This document shows, one piece after another, positions 8,818-17,460 of a stretch of 46,382 nt of DNA. Position 1 is the first letter of the stretch; every line of letters starts with the position of its first letter. The notes beneath the pieces are model-generated. The model was not told the DNA's origin. It saw only the letters and a list, made by a program, of their open reading frames with translations, and made no database searches. Both the position numbers and the translations under genes were made by a program. Origin of the DNA: Bacillota bacterium (GTDB taxonomy: Bacteria; Bacillota; Sulfobacillia; Sulfobacillales; JAIMBI01); assembly GCA_021846505.1 (NCBI GenBank), contig JAJZWV010000026.1, forward strand, positions 1 to 46,382. The letters run 5' to 3'.

Positions 8818-10851
8818 ATGCGTGGGATCGGCGAAGCCCTGCTGGTCGGAAGTGTGTTGGCCGCGGTCATCGTGGCGATTTGGGAGGGTTCATACCTCAT
8901 CATGGCCCCGCGCGCCATGCGCGGAAGAACCTGGGCGCAGGTGGCGGTCCCGCTCCTGGCCTTTTGGAGTCTGGATGCGTTGCAAGTTGTCGACGTGCCG
9001 CTCGGGGCTTGGCTGGCACTGTTGGCTGTATGGAATATAGTGGAAGACACACCGAATATTTATGTTCGAGTGACGGGCGACATCCTCTTGGGTTTCGCCG
9101 CCGTTTTCGCCCCGCGCGATGTGTCCACGCTGGTGAGCCATCTGTGGTCGCTGGGGTGGGTGGTGGTGGTCGCGCTCGCGAGCCTCATCCGCCAGCGAGA
9201 GGCCCTGTCGGTGGGAGTGGCCGGGGTGCTGGCTGGTTGCACCGCGAGCGTCGCCTTCAGCCGCGATCCGGTTCAGGACGGCCTCATCAGCGTCGTAGCC
9301 GGTGTGTGGCTCTACGCCTTCATGCGGTTTCACAAAGAGCATCAGACGGTAGTGACCACGCATCGGCATCAAGCGTTTACGGATGCGCTCACCGGGGCGC
9401 TGACGCGGCATGGGTGGGCCGATTGGTATGCGCAGCGGTCCGATGCTGCGCAGGCAGCCAACGTCATTGTCGCCGCGGACATCGACAATTTCAAGTGGAT
9501 TAATGACACGTATGGCCATCACGCCGGCGACATCATTCTGCAGCAATTCACCGCCCGGCTGAAGAACGCCCTGGGGACCGGGTCGGAAATCGTCCGATCG
9601 GGCGGCGATGAATTTCAGCTATGGATGCCCGGCCTGGCAGAGCCAGTGGCGGGGGGCGTCATCGGTCGGCTGCAGCGGGCGGTCACCGACGATGCCTATG
9701 TGATTGACGCCGGGCGAATCCGGCTCGGGGTCACGATGGGCTATGCGGTGGGCCCCCTCTCTGAGGAGACGGCGCACGCGGCGGACCAAGCGCTTCTGCA
9801 GGCCAAGCGCATGGGCAAAAACCGCGTGGCTGCGGCGGGTGCCACCCCCGCCGCGGACGTCAAGCCACCCAGTGTCAACCTGACTTGGCTGGCAGAGGCC
9901 GCCCACACGCTCTGGGCCACTTGGAGTCAGCCGGCTGCCCTGGTGACGGCCACGGGAGACCTGCTCTATCACAATGCGGCTTTCGCACCGGTGGCGGACG
10001 GCGTGCTGGGTGCCATGCCGCTGCCGGAGCGGGTGCCATGGCGGGGATGGCTTGCGGTGGGTGCGGAGCACCCCGCGTCGGCGGCGGTCATGCCGGTCGT
10101 CTACCAAGGAGCGGTCCAAGGCTATTGGGTCGCGCTGGACGATCCTTCCGCGGCCCCGTCCCCATCGGTGTTGAGCGACACGACCTTCAGCGTCGTGTTC
10201 CAGCCGATTGTTGAGCTCGGCAGCGATGCCGTCATCGGCTATGAGGCGCTCTCTCGCCCGGTGCATCCCGGGATTCCCTGGACACCGGCGTCGTTCTTCG
10301 ACGCCGCCCAAGCCCAAGGCGAAGCGCCCCTGGCGGACGCGGCGTGCTTAGAGGCCGTCGAGCGCACCCTGGCGGCGATAGACTGGCCCCCCGGCCAGTT
10401 TCTGTTCTTGAACATCAGCGCCAAGATCTTGGCAGATCCCGTCTTCCCAGTGCACCGGGACATCCTGGCTGCCCGGTTTCCCAACATTTCCGTGGTGTGG
10501 GAGGTTGCGGGGCGAGGGGGCGCCGCCACGCTGGCGGCCGCGCGGGCGGCCGTGAACCCAGACGCGAGTTTGTGGGCCCTGGACGGCTTGGGAGTCGGCG
10601 AGGCGGACTTATGGCGACTCGCGTCCTGGCCCTGGAAGTGGATCAAACTGGGCCGGACCCTCACAAGCCGACTGCCAGAAGATCCTCGAGTGCGGGATGT
10701 CGTCCGCTTGTTGGTGGACTGGGCGCGGACCGCCGCAGCCGAAGTTATTGCGGTGGGCATTGAGACGCCGGAGGAGCGTCGTGCCGCCGCAGATGTGGGA
10801 ATTTCCCTGGGACAAGGCGATTTGTGGCAGGCGCCCAGCGCCTGGCGCTAG
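8818..10851 (+). CDS. Membrane GGDEF diguanylate cyclase with degenerate EAL domain
   Basis: 677 residues from ATG 8818, chosen because GGGAGGTGG lies about 10 bases upstream (GTG 8812 and ATG 8740 are alternatives). Five or six N-terminal helices are followed by a GGDEF domain with an intact active site: IDNFKWINDTYGHHAGD and SGGDEF. The allosteric RxxD site five residues before GGDEF is absent (GTGS there). A PAS-like linker comes next, then an EAL domain that keeps YEALSR and LNIS but has LDGLG for DDFG, KLG for KLD and VGIET for EGVET, so it is probably not a phosphodiesterase. Expected role: membrane-bound c-di-GMP synthesis, with the EAL part acting as sensor or regulator. Confidence 0.87.
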   Translation: MRGIGEALLVGSVLAAVIVAIWEGSYLIMAPRAMRGRTWAQVAVPLLAFWSLDALQVVDVPLGAWLALLAVWNIVEDTPNIYVRVTGDILLGFAAVFAPRDVSTLVSHLWSLGWVVVVALASLIRQREALSVGVAGVLAGCTASVAFSRDPVQDGLISVVAGVWLYAFMRFHKEHQTVVTTHRHQAFTDALTGALTRHGWADWYAQRSDAAQAANVIVAADIDNFKWINDTYGHHAGDIILQQFTARLKNALGTGSEIVRSGGDEFQLWMPGLAEPVAGGVIGRLQRAVTDDAYVIDAGRIRLGVTMGYAVGPLSEETAHAADQALLQAKRMGKNRVAAAGATPAADVKPPSVNLTWLAEAAHTLWATWSQPAALVTATGDLLYHNAAFAPVADGVLGAMPLPERVPWRGWLAVGAEHPASAAVMPVVYQGAVQGYWVALDDPSAAPSPSVLSDTTFSVVFQPIVELGSDAVIGYEALSRPVHPGIPWTPASFFDAAQAQGEAPLADAACLEAVERTLAAIDWPPGQFLFLNISAKILADPVFPVHRDILAARFPNISVVWEVAGRGGAATLAAARAAVNPDASLWALDGLGVGEADLWRLASWPWKWIKLGRTLTSRLPEDPRVRDVVRLLVDWARTAAAEVIAVGIETPEERRAAADVGISLGQGDLWQAPSAWR

Positions 10852-10879
10852 GTCGCCGGGCCAATGCCGGGTTGGCCAG

Positions 10880-10899
10880 CAACCCCGGCCCCGGGGTTG
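10880..10899. terminator. Perfect hairpin between convergent genes
   Basis: CAACCCCGG-CC-CCGGGGTTG is a 9-bp perfect stem in the 193-base gap between the convergent GGDEF and galK genes. There is no T-run on either side, so if it terminates transcription it would be a weak bidirectional or factor-assisted site. Confidence 0.35.
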
Positions 10900-11044
10900 T
10901 GGCCGATGCACGGGCCATCCGGCGCCGCAGTGCTCTGGGGTGAGGATGGCCTGCGTCGCCTGATGCGCCCACAGCACAACCGCCTGCCTGGGGCGGCTTC
11001 TGGCCGCTGCGCCGAGGTGGGCGATGACGGCGGGCCTCGAGGGG

Positions 11045-12190
11045 CTACCCCCCCACTTGCATGAGTCCGCCATTCGGATACAAGATGGGGCGGACCAAAG
11101 GAGCCGGCCACCCTTCCTGCTCGTACAGCGTGGTGAGGCTGGACAGCAGCCCGGACTCCTGGGCGGCAGGCCCCATCGCCACCAGCGAGCCGCCGAATCC
11201 GGCCCCGGTGACGCGTGCTCCGACGCCCAGCTGGCGCAGCCGCGCCGCCGTCTGGTCCAAGCGCGGCGATGACACTTCGTAATCCGCCGCCAGCGACGCG
11301 TGGCTATCGTTCAACAGCGCCATGACGTGGGCCCAGTGGCCGTGCGCCGCGGCATCCACCGCCGCCCGCACGCGCGCGCTTTCCGTGACGATGTGGCGGG
11401 CGCGGCGCGCCAGCAGGGGGTCCGTGAGGCGGGCGACGTCGCCCTCGGAGGCGGCACCCACGCTGGGCAGCGACAGCGCGGCAGCGGCAGCGGCAGCTTC
11501 CTGCACGCGCTGGCGATAGCCCGCGGCCTGCAGCGTGCGCGGGCTCCCGGTGTCGATGACCCACATCCGGTAGCCGGCGTCACGATACGGAAACGCCACC
11601 GGGCGCGCCGACTGGGCCGCGGCATCAATCAGGAGGGCCGAGCGCGGCTGCGCCATCGCGATCGACAGCTGGTCCAACAGTCCCGACGGCACTCCCAGAA
11701 ACTCATTCTCCACCCGCTGCGCTAAGCGGGTGAGCGCTGGCAGTTGGATGGGCTGGCCACCCAAGATCGTGAGGGCAGCTAGGAGGCCCAGTGTGATTGC
11801 TGCCGACGAAGACAAGCCCACCCCCACCGGGAGATCGCTCTCCACCCACACACTGGCGCCGGGGGCCGTGGGCAGCACGCTCCACACACCGGCGAGCAGG
11901 CCGGCCCAGCCGGAGAGCGGCGGTGTGCGGCCCGCTTCCCGCAGCTGGGGCGCGGTGGTGTCCACCCAGGAGCCGTCGTGGCTGGTGCCGGCCCTGACGG
12001 AGAAGGCGGGCCGCTGGCCCGCTGCCACCCACGTGGCCATCGGAAGCGCCATCGACAGCGCCAGCCCCCCCTGATAGTCGGTGTGGTCGCCGATGACGGT
12101 AACGCGGCCGGGCGCGCGAAAGACCGCCAGCGGCCACTCCCCAAAGTGGTCGTGAAAGTGGGCGCGCACAATGTCAGCACGAATGGTCAT
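11045..12190 (-). CDS. galK: Galactokinase
   Basis: 381 residues, the usual length of GHMP-family galactokinases. The galactose-binding signature APGRVTVIGDHTDY is at residues 26-39, the ATP-binding PVGVGLSSSAA loop at 121-131, and the C-terminal GHMP motif TGAGFGGSLV near 340. It phosphorylates galactose to galactose-1-phosphate in the Leloir pathway. The start ATG lies 17 bases inside the end of galT, so the two are co-translated in the minus-strand order epimerase-like, galT, galK. Confidence 0.93.
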   Translation of the reverse strand: MTIRADIVRAHFHDHFGEWPLAVFRAPGRVTVIGDHTDYQGGLALSMALPMATWVAAGQRPAFSVRAGTSHDGSWVDTTAPQLREAGRTPPLSGWAGLLAGVWSVLPTAPGASVWVESDLPVGVGLSSSAAITLGLLAALTILGGQPIQLPALTRLAQRVENEFLGVPSGLLDQLSIAMAQPRSALLIDAAAQSARPVAFPYRDAGYRMWVIDTGSPRTLQAAGYRQRVQEAAAAAAALSLPSVGAASEGDVARLTDPLLARRARHIVTESARVRAAVDAAAHGHWAHVMALLNDSHASLAADYEVSSPRLDQTAARLRQLGVGARVTGAGFGGSLVAMGPAAQESGLLSSLTTLYEQEGWPAPLVRPILYPNGGLMQVGG

Positions 12191-13112
12191 GGCGAGGCTC
12201 CTTTGGATCCCCTGGATGATGCGCCGATGATGCGGGCGACATGAGCGATTCGGCCGCCAGCGCTGCCTGGAGCCGCTCGGCAGCCCGCTCCGCCGGGATA
12301 TCGGTGACGAACGCGCCCATTATCAATTCGGAGGAGGCCAGATACTTTTGCCGCAGCTGGCCGCGCTCGATGGGCAGGCACTCCAGGCGCAGGTGCCCCG
12401 CACGGCCCGGCTGGTGCACCCCCATGGCGAGTGCGGCGCGATAGCCCATGAGCCGGTCATAGGCACGATATGCCCGCTGCAGCAGATGAGCGCCCTCTGC
12501 CACTTCCTCCTGCGATAAGGCGGCCAGCGTGCCCACGTGCCGGCGCGGCACCAGGGCCAGCTGATAGGGCATGCGCATGGCGCGGGGCACCACGAGCCGC
12601 CAGTGGGGCGCCTCGGCGGCCGGCAGCGTCCAGGCGTCAACCCGGCACAGCCGGCACGCGCTGCCGTGACCAACCTGGCGCTCGTGCGCGAGTCGCGGCG
12701 GCACGTACGGGTAGCCGTAAATCTGGCCGTGCGGATGATCAATGGTGGCGCCCATGCGCCGGCCGCGGTTTTCAAAGACCAGCACCGACTCCACATCGGT
12801 GCGCTCCGCCAGCGCGGCCGAGCGGTCGCGCCACACCTGCCAGACCAAGCGGCCATGGGCCGGAGACAGGTGGCCATAGTCGTCTTGGTGGCGGGGCGAA
12901 TACACCACCACTTCGGCCGCGCCCGGGTGATCAAAGACCGGGTACCGATTGGGAAACACCGCCACGTGAAATGGCGTGAGGCCGACTTCGCTCCGCGGCC
13001 CTGGGCAAAACGGACAGGCCGATTCCCCCGGGCTGGTGAGCGGGCGCTCCTGGCGCGCGTCCGCCAGGCTCACCCACTCGTCGGTTAAGACGTCGGCCAC
13101 CAGGCTAATCAT
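12174..13112 (-). CDS. galT: Galactose-1-phosphate uridylyltransferase
   Basis: 312 residues from ATG 13112, preceded by GGAGG; the frame is open to 13271 but the extra residues are low-complexity. The HIT-type active site HPHGQ is at residues 126-130, and CPFCPG at 33-38 gives the zinc-site cysteines. It exchanges UMP between UDP-glucose and galactose-1-phosphate. It overlaps galK by 17 bases and the upstream epimerase-like gene by 8 bases, so the three are one transcription unit. Confidence 0.92.
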   Translation of the reverse strand: MISLVADVLTDEWVSLADARQERPLTSPGESACPFCPGPRSEVGLTPFHVAVFPNRYPVFDHPGAAEVVVYSPRHQDDYGHLSPAHGRLVWQVWRDRSAALAERTDVESVLVFENRGRRMGATIDHPHGQIYGYPYVPPRLAHERQVGHGSACRLCRVDAWTLPAAEAPHWRLVVPRAMRMPYQLALVPRRHVGTLAALSQEEVAEGAHLLQRAYRAYDRLMGYRAALAMGVHQPGRAGHLRLECLPIERGQLRQKYLASSELIMGAFVTDIPAERAAERLQAALAAESLMSPASSAHHPGDPKEPRHDHSC

Positions 13113-14106
13113 GGGGGGCCTCCGCCGGCCGGCCCTGCACTGCTCTCCGGCTGGCGCGCGCCAGCGCGCCGAGGTTCGGAGCGGCCGGCGCCCACCCCCA
13201 GGTGGCCTGCATGCAGGCCATGTCCGCCACGAGCCCCCGCGCGGGCTGGGGCGGCGGAGCCGGGAGGCCAAAGGCGTCGGCCAGCTTGCCTGGCGAAGCG
13301 GCTATGCCGCTGCCCACGTTCAGAACGAGCGACGGGCCGCCGCCGGCCAAGTGGCGCCCCGCGCGCATCAAGGCGGCAACCACCTCATCCAGAGCCACGC
13401 AGTCCCACATCGCGGGAAGGGGCTCGACGAAGCCCGCGGCCAGCCGGGTCCAGGGGTGGGCGCGGCTATCCGCTACCCGGCCCCGGTCGTCGGGCCCCAC
13501 GACCTCAAACACCCGGAGGATCGCGTGGCGCGGTGCCACCTTGGCGACTAAGGCTTCGGCGGCGGCCAGGCTTTCAGCCCAGGCAGAGTCTGGGTGAAGC
13601 GCTGTGCGCTCGCTCACCGGGTGAGGGTCATAGGCGCCATACACCGCGGCGCTGGACAGCAGCACCACCGGAGGCGCGTCATCATCCCGCTCCCACCGGC
13701 GCAGCATCTCGAGCGTGTCGGCCACGTGGGTCTCCCAGGCGAGGGCCGCCTCGCGGCGCGCGGGCCGGGTGCCTCCAGGCGGAAAGGGCCGACGGGTGCA
13801 GTGAAAAATCACCGAGGCATCATGCGCCGCCAACATCGCTTCCCAAGCGGGGTGAAAGCCCGCGCGGCCCAAGACACTGGGGGCCGAGAGGTCCGCTGGC
13901 ACGGCCGCCAGGGCGGCCACGGGCTGGCCCGCGCTGATAAGCGCTTGGGCCAGCGCCCGTCCCACATACGTGTCCGCGCCGGTCACCACCGCCACCGCCG
14001 GCTTGGGCGGCAGCAGCTCCCCCAGCCGGTAGTATCGGACGGAGCGGCCGTCTGGCCGCACCCACACTGCTGCGTCCGCCCCATCTTCCGCGCCGCCAGT
14101 AGACAT
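13105..14106 (-). CDS. NAD-dependent epimerase-like SDR protein lacking catalytic Tyr/Lys
   Basis: 333 residues from ATG 14106 (AGGAGGG seven bases upstream; ATG 14121 is too close to its own site). It has an extended-SDR fold, with a Rossmann strand at VTGADTYVGR (41-50) and SSAAVYG (151-157). In GalE-type enzymes the next motif is YxxxK. Here the aligned segment is SAWAESL (174-180), with Trp for Tyr and Leu for Lys, and the middle Gly of the GxxGxxG loop is also missing. By position it should be the UDP-galactose 4-epimerase of the galactose operon, but it probably cannot do ordinary SDR catalysis. It may be a regulatory or structural homologue, or use another mechanism. Confidence 0.75.
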   Translation of the reverse strand: MSTGGAEDGADAAVWVRPDGRSVRYYRLGELLPPKPAVAVVTGADTYVGRALAQALISAGQPVAALAAVPADLSAPSVLGRAGFHPAWEAMLAAHDASVIFHCTRRPFPPGGTRPARREAALAWETHVADTLEMLRRWERDDDAPPVVLLSSAAVYGAYDPHPVSERTALHPDSAWAESLAAAEALVAKVAPRHAILRVFEVVGPDDRGRVADSRAHPWTRLAAGFVEPLPAMWDCVALDEVVAALMRAGRHLAGGGPSLVLNVGSGIAASPGKLADAFGLPAPPPQPARGLVADMACMQATWGWAPAAPNLGALARASRRAVQGRPAEAPHD

Positions 14107-14206
14107 ACGCCCTCCTGCCATCTCCTCAGGATAGCCCGCCGCCGCGGGAAGGGCCAGCGCAAGCCCCTGCCATCGGCGGCGGGCGGCATGGGGAGGCGCG
14201 CCGTAC

Positions 14207-14212
14207 TACAAT
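14207..14212 (+). promoter_or_regulatory. -10-like TACAAT six bases before folP ATG
   Basis: TACAAT at 14207-14212 fits a sigma-A -10 box and ends six bases before the folP start codon, which would put the transcription start at or next to the ATG (leaderless or nearly so). No good -35 is visible at the right distance, and the ATG has only a too-close GAGG. Low-to-moderate support. Confidence 0.35.
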
Positions 14213-14218
14213 TGAGGC

Positions 14219-15328
14219 ATGCAGGTCGAGCAAGTCGCGAGCGAAGCCGTCGCCCACATCCCGCTGGCCCCAGAGGCCGCCCGGGCGGTCGCGGCATGGA
14301 CGGGCACCCGCGTGCCGCCGGGTGCGTGGGCTTCTTTGATTGGCACCGAGATGGGCAGCGATGCCAGGGATGGTGCGCCGCGCGGCACGAAGCCCTGCCC
14401 GCTGCCGAGCGACTGGGCGCCCAGCCGCCGCTGGTGGTGGGTGGAGGACGCTGCGGCGGTGTCGCGGTGGCTGGGGGACGGTGGGCGAGCAGCCCGCCGC
14501 CGCTGGCCGCTTCACTGGGTTACTGGCGGCGGCACTGCGGCGCTCGGTGCAAAGACTTGCACGATGGGGATCGTCAATGCAACGCCAGACTCGTTTTCCG
14601 ACGGCGGCCGCTGGTCAACGGACGATGCGCTGCGGGAAGCGGCCCAGGCACTTCTGGCCGCAGGGGTGGACTGGGTGGATGTCGGCGGCGAGTCCACGCG
14701 CCCTGGCCACACGCCGGTGGAGGCGCCGGTGGAGTGGGCGCGCATCGCACCGCTGCTGGAGGGCTTGCCCCCGGCGGCCCTCCGGGCGGTGTCGGTGGAC
14801 ACCCGCCATCCGGAAGTGGCGCACCGGGCGGCCGCGCTGGGCGTAGCGGTGCTCAACGACGTGTCCTGCTTGGAAGATCCCGCGTGGCTCGCCGTGCTGC
14901 GCCACTCGAGATCAGGCTACGTCCTTATGTACAATCGGGCGGGCGGCGCCAGCGGCCGACTGGATTGGCGGCATGTGTTAGAGCGCCTCGGGGGCGGGCT
15001 TGATCGCCTCGCCTCCGCCGGCGTGCCGCTGGACCGTGTGATGTTGGACCCGGGGCTGGGGTTTGCCTACAGTGGAGCGGATAACGTGGCGATGCTAAAC
15101 AACCTGGGCCTGCTGCGGATTTTCAATCGGCCCGTGCTGGTGGGGCCAAGCCGGAAGCGCTTCATCGGGCGCCTGACGGGTCGCCCCGTGGAGGACCGCG
15201 ACCGCGGCTCGGCCATTGCCGCCTTTGCCGCCGCTAAGGCGGGCGCCGACGTGCTGCGCATGCATGATGCGGCGGCGGCGCTGGATGCCGCGCGCATGGC
15301 TGATGGGTGGGGATCGGGCCGTGAGTGA
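14219..15328 (+). CDS. folP: Dihydropteroate synthase
   Basis: 369 residues. The catalytic TIM-barrel part begins near residue 114 with MGIVNATPDSFSDGG (116-130) and continues with DVGGESTRPG, VSVDTR, NDVS, DPGLGF and GPSRKRFIG, all DHPS signatures. It joins p-aminobenzoate to hydroxymethyl-dihydropterin pyrophosphate in folate synthesis. The first ~110 residues are an extra N-terminal domain (LIGTEMGSDA region and a WVEDAAAV segment), like the extension on clostridial DHPS proteins. It is the first gene of an overlapping folP-folB-folK-birA run, divergent from the galactose operon. Confidence 0.93.
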   Translation: MQVEQVASEAVAHIPLAPEAARAVAAWTGTRVPPGAWASLIGTEMGSDARDGAPRGTKPCPLPSDWAPSRRWWWVEDAAAVSRWLGDGGRAARRRWPLHWVTGGGTAALGAKTCTMGIVNATPDSFSDGGRWSTDDALREAAQALLAAGVDWVDVGGESTRPGHTPVEAPVEWARIAPLLEGLPPAALRAVSVDTRHPEVAHRAAALGVAVLNDVSCLEDPAWLAVLRHSRSGYVLMYNRAGGASGRLDWRHVLERLGGGLDRLASAGVPLDRVMLDPGLGFAYSGADNVAMLNNLGLLRIFNRPVLVGPSRKRFIGRLTGRPVEDRDRGSAIAAFAAAKAGADVLRMHDAAAALDAARMADGWGSGRE

Positions 15329-15677
15329 CCGGCTGTACCTGACGGACTTGCACTTTATGGCGTGCCACGGGGTGCTGGAGCATGAGCGCAGCCGGCCCCA
15401 GCGGTTTTCGGTGGATCTCACCCTCACCCTCGACTTGAGCGCGGCCGGTGCGTCCGACCGGCTGGAGGCGTCGGTGGACTACCGGTGGATATGGGCCACC
15501 GCGCGCGACGTCATGCTGGGGCCGCCGCGCCAGCTGCTGGAGGCCCTGGCGCACGACCTCGCCCTGAAGCTCTTGGTGCCGCCGGTGCGCGAGGTGTCGG
15601 TGCTGGTGAAAAAGCTGGACCCGCCGCTGGCCGGCGTCGGCGGGTGGGCGGGGGCCGAAGTGACGCGCCGTGCCTGA
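15321..15677 (+). CDS. folB: Dihydroneopterin aldolase
   Basis: 118 residues from GTG 15321, which overlaps the folP stop by 8 bases. FolB signatures are present: CHGVLEHER near residues 15-23 with the pterin-interacting Glu, SVDYR in the middle, and VLVKKLDPPL with the conserved Lys near the C-terminus. It converts dihydroneopterin to hydroxymethyl-dihydropterin plus glycolaldehyde. It overlaps folK by 8 bases, so the enzymes are made in step. Confidence 0.92.
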   Translation: MSDRLYLTDLHFMACHGVLEHERSRPQRFSVDLTLTLDLSAAGASDRLEASVDYRWIWATARDVMLGPPRQLLEALAHDLALKLLVPPVREVSVLVKKLDPPLAGVGGWAGAEVTRRA

Positions 15678-16170
15678 CGTGGTGGTGGGGCTGGGCGCGA
15701 ACCTAGGCGACCCGCGGCAAGCGCTGGCAGGTGCGGTGCGCGAGCTTCAAGCGCGCTATGGGGAGATCCAGGTGGCCTCCCTGTACCGGTCGGCGCCGGT
15801 GGGCGGCCCGCCGCAGCCGCCGTATCTGAACAGCGCCGTGCGGCTGGCCGCGGCGCGCGGCGAGCCCCTCGCGGTCCTGGATGCCTGCCTCGCCATCGAG
15901 GCCGCCTTCGGGAGGACCCGGAGCGGGGTGGCCCACGAGCCGCGAACGCTGGACTTGGATTTGTGGTGGTTCGGCGGCGAGGAGATGGAAACTCCCCGGC
16001 TGACCCTGCCGCATCCACGCGCCCACCAGCGGCGGTTTGTGCTGCTGCCGTGGCGCGAGCTGATGCCCCACGTGCGGCTGCGGGGGCGATCGCTGGACAC
16101 CTGGCTCGACGAAGTCCGCGGGCAGCCCATCTGCCGATTGGAGGGACCCCAATGGCCCTGGACGCACTGA
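15670..16170 (+). CDS. folK: 2-amino-4-hydroxy-6-hydroxymethyldihydropteridine pyrophosphokinase
   Basis: 166 residues from GTG 15670, overlapping folB by 8 bases. The HPPK signature PRTLDLDL, with the Mg2+-binding Asp pair, is at about residues 95-102, and the N-terminal GLGANLGDP strand is typical. It transfers pyrophosphate from ATP to hydroxymethyl-dihydropterin, giving the FolP substrate. Its end overlaps the birA start by 19 bases. Confidence 0.92.
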   Translation: MPDVVVGLGANLGDPRQALAGAVRELQARYGEIQVASLYRSAPVGGPPQPPYLNSAVRLAAARGEPLAVLDACLAIEAAFGRTRSGVAHEPRTLDLDLWWFGGEEMETPRLTLPHPRAHQRRFVLLPWRELMPHVRLRGRSLDTWLDEVRGQPICRLEGPQWPWTH

Positions 16171-17060
16171 GCAAGGGCGACCCGCGCTGGCAAGACGTGT
16201 GTGCCGCCTGGGAGGCGGCCGGCTTGTTTTTCCTCGAAGAGCCTGACCGGTGGGTGGTGGTGGACGGGCCGGGCTGGCTCACCCGCCGCCGGGTGCTGGA
16301 CGCCGCGGCGGCGGTCCCGGCCTCTTGGGACTGGGCGTGGCGGGTGCGGCAGGTGGTGCCCACCACCATGACGGTGGCGCGCGTGGAGCTGATGCAGGCG
16401 GCGGGGCCGGTGGCAGTGCTGGCCGACCGGCAAACCCGCGGGCGCGGCCGCCGCGGGCGCCGGTGGGCGTCGTCGCCGGGAGCGGGGCTGCACCTGTCGC
16501 TGGGGTGGCGTCCTGCCGCCGACGCGGTGGCCGCTGGCGCGCTCACCCTCCGCGTGGGCCTCGCGGCGGCAGAGGCCATCCAGGAGGTGACCGGCGTGGA
16601 CCTGGGCCTCAAATGGCCCAACGATGGGCTGTGGAATGGGCAGAAGGTGATGGGGGTGCTGTGCGAAGGGGGCAGTTATCCAAAGCCGTGGGTCGTCGCC
16701 GGCATTGGGATGAACGTCAGCGGGGCGCCGCCGCCCGGGATTTTGGGGGCGACCACGCTGCAAGCCATTACCGGCCGGCCGTGGTCCCGGGCCGCCCTGG
16801 CAGCGGCGATCGCGGCCGCCGTGGCGCGCGAGTGCAGCCGGACAGATGACAGCTGGTTCGGCAAGTATCAGGTGCGCTCGGACGGGGTGACCTTGGGACA
16901 GCGCGTCCAAGTTTTCGGGGCGGGAGCTCCCGCCTACGAAGCCCGGGCGGAGGCGGTAGATCATGCGGGCGCGCTGTGGGTGCGCCGCGCGGACAACACC
17001 CGGGTGCGGGTGACGGCGGGCGACGTGAGCATTCGCCCGCCCGTCGGGCGCAGGGAGTAA
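16152..17060 (+). CDS. birA: Biotin--[acetyl-CoA-carboxylase] ligase
   Basis: 302 residues from ATG 16152, with GGAGGG seven bases upstream inside folK. The ligase signatures are present: DRQTRGRGRRGRRW (residues 92-105, biotinyl-AMP loop), KWPNDGLWNGQKVMGVL and GIGMNV. A small C-terminal SH3-like domain follows. It attaches biotin to carrier proteins such as acetyl-CoA carboxylase. The first ~65 residues do not show a clear helix-turn-helix, so a repressor role like that of E. coli BirA is not supported. It is the last gene of the fol run. Confidence 0.9.
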   Translation: MALDALSKGDPRWQDVCAAWEAAGLFFLEEPDRWVVVDGPGWLTRRRVLDAAAAVPASWDWAWRVRQVVPTTMTVARVELMQAAGPVAVLADRQTRGRGRRGRRWASSPGAGLHLSLGWRPAADAVAAGALTLRVGLAAAEAIQEVTGVDLGLKWPNDGLWNGQKVMGVLCEGGSYPKPWVVAGIGMNVSGAPPPGILGATTLQAITGRPWSRAALAAAIAAAVARECSRTDDSWFGKYQVRSDGVTLGQRVQVFGAGAPAYEARAEAVDHAGALWVRRADNTRVRVTAGDVSIRPPVGRRE

Positions 17061-17065
17061 AACCC

Positions 17066-17460
17066 GGCCGCCGTCCCCGGAGGCACACCGCATCGGAGCA
17101 GTTGCAAGCCGGGGTGCGGGGCGCGCGCAGCGGTGGCGCACTGGGCCACCACCTCATGAGCCAAGCCACAAGCATGGCGCGCCTCGTCTTCGTCGATCGG
17201 CCGGGCCGTGCTCGGTTCGGAAAGCACCTCGGTCGCGTATTCGCTCAACGTGGCGCCGTGAATGTCGAGCTGCGGGAAGCCAGAAGGGATGTCGCCAATC
17301 AAGGCACGCAGCCGCTCTAAGTCATGTGTCTTGGGAAAGGGTCGGCCCGTCGCCACCAAGACAGCGTTCAAGGCCTTTTCGGCCGCTTTGCTGGGCATGA
17401 AAGCAGCTGATATGACCTCTATCGTGTAGACACCTGCCACGATGTCCAAGTGCGTGCCTC
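17066..17460 (-). pseudogene. HEPN-domain protein relic with frameshifts
   Basis: One minus-strand frame reads AAEKALNAVLVATGRPFP, KTHDLERL, LSEYATEV, ARPIDEDEARHA and AHEVVAQ, the pattern of HEPN proteins that pair with minimal nucleotidyltransferases. The conserved CFHAQQ that should precede AAEKAL is found in the next frame (CAGCAAAGCGGCC near 17390-17402). Removing one A of AAA restores CFHAQQ-AAEKAL exactly. Upstream, a HLDIVAG helix is back in the first frame, so two roughly compensating indels flank CFHAQQ. The frame runs on into the 3' end of birA on the other strand, so its proper end is lost. No intact nucleotidyltransferase partner is visible. Confidence 0.65.
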
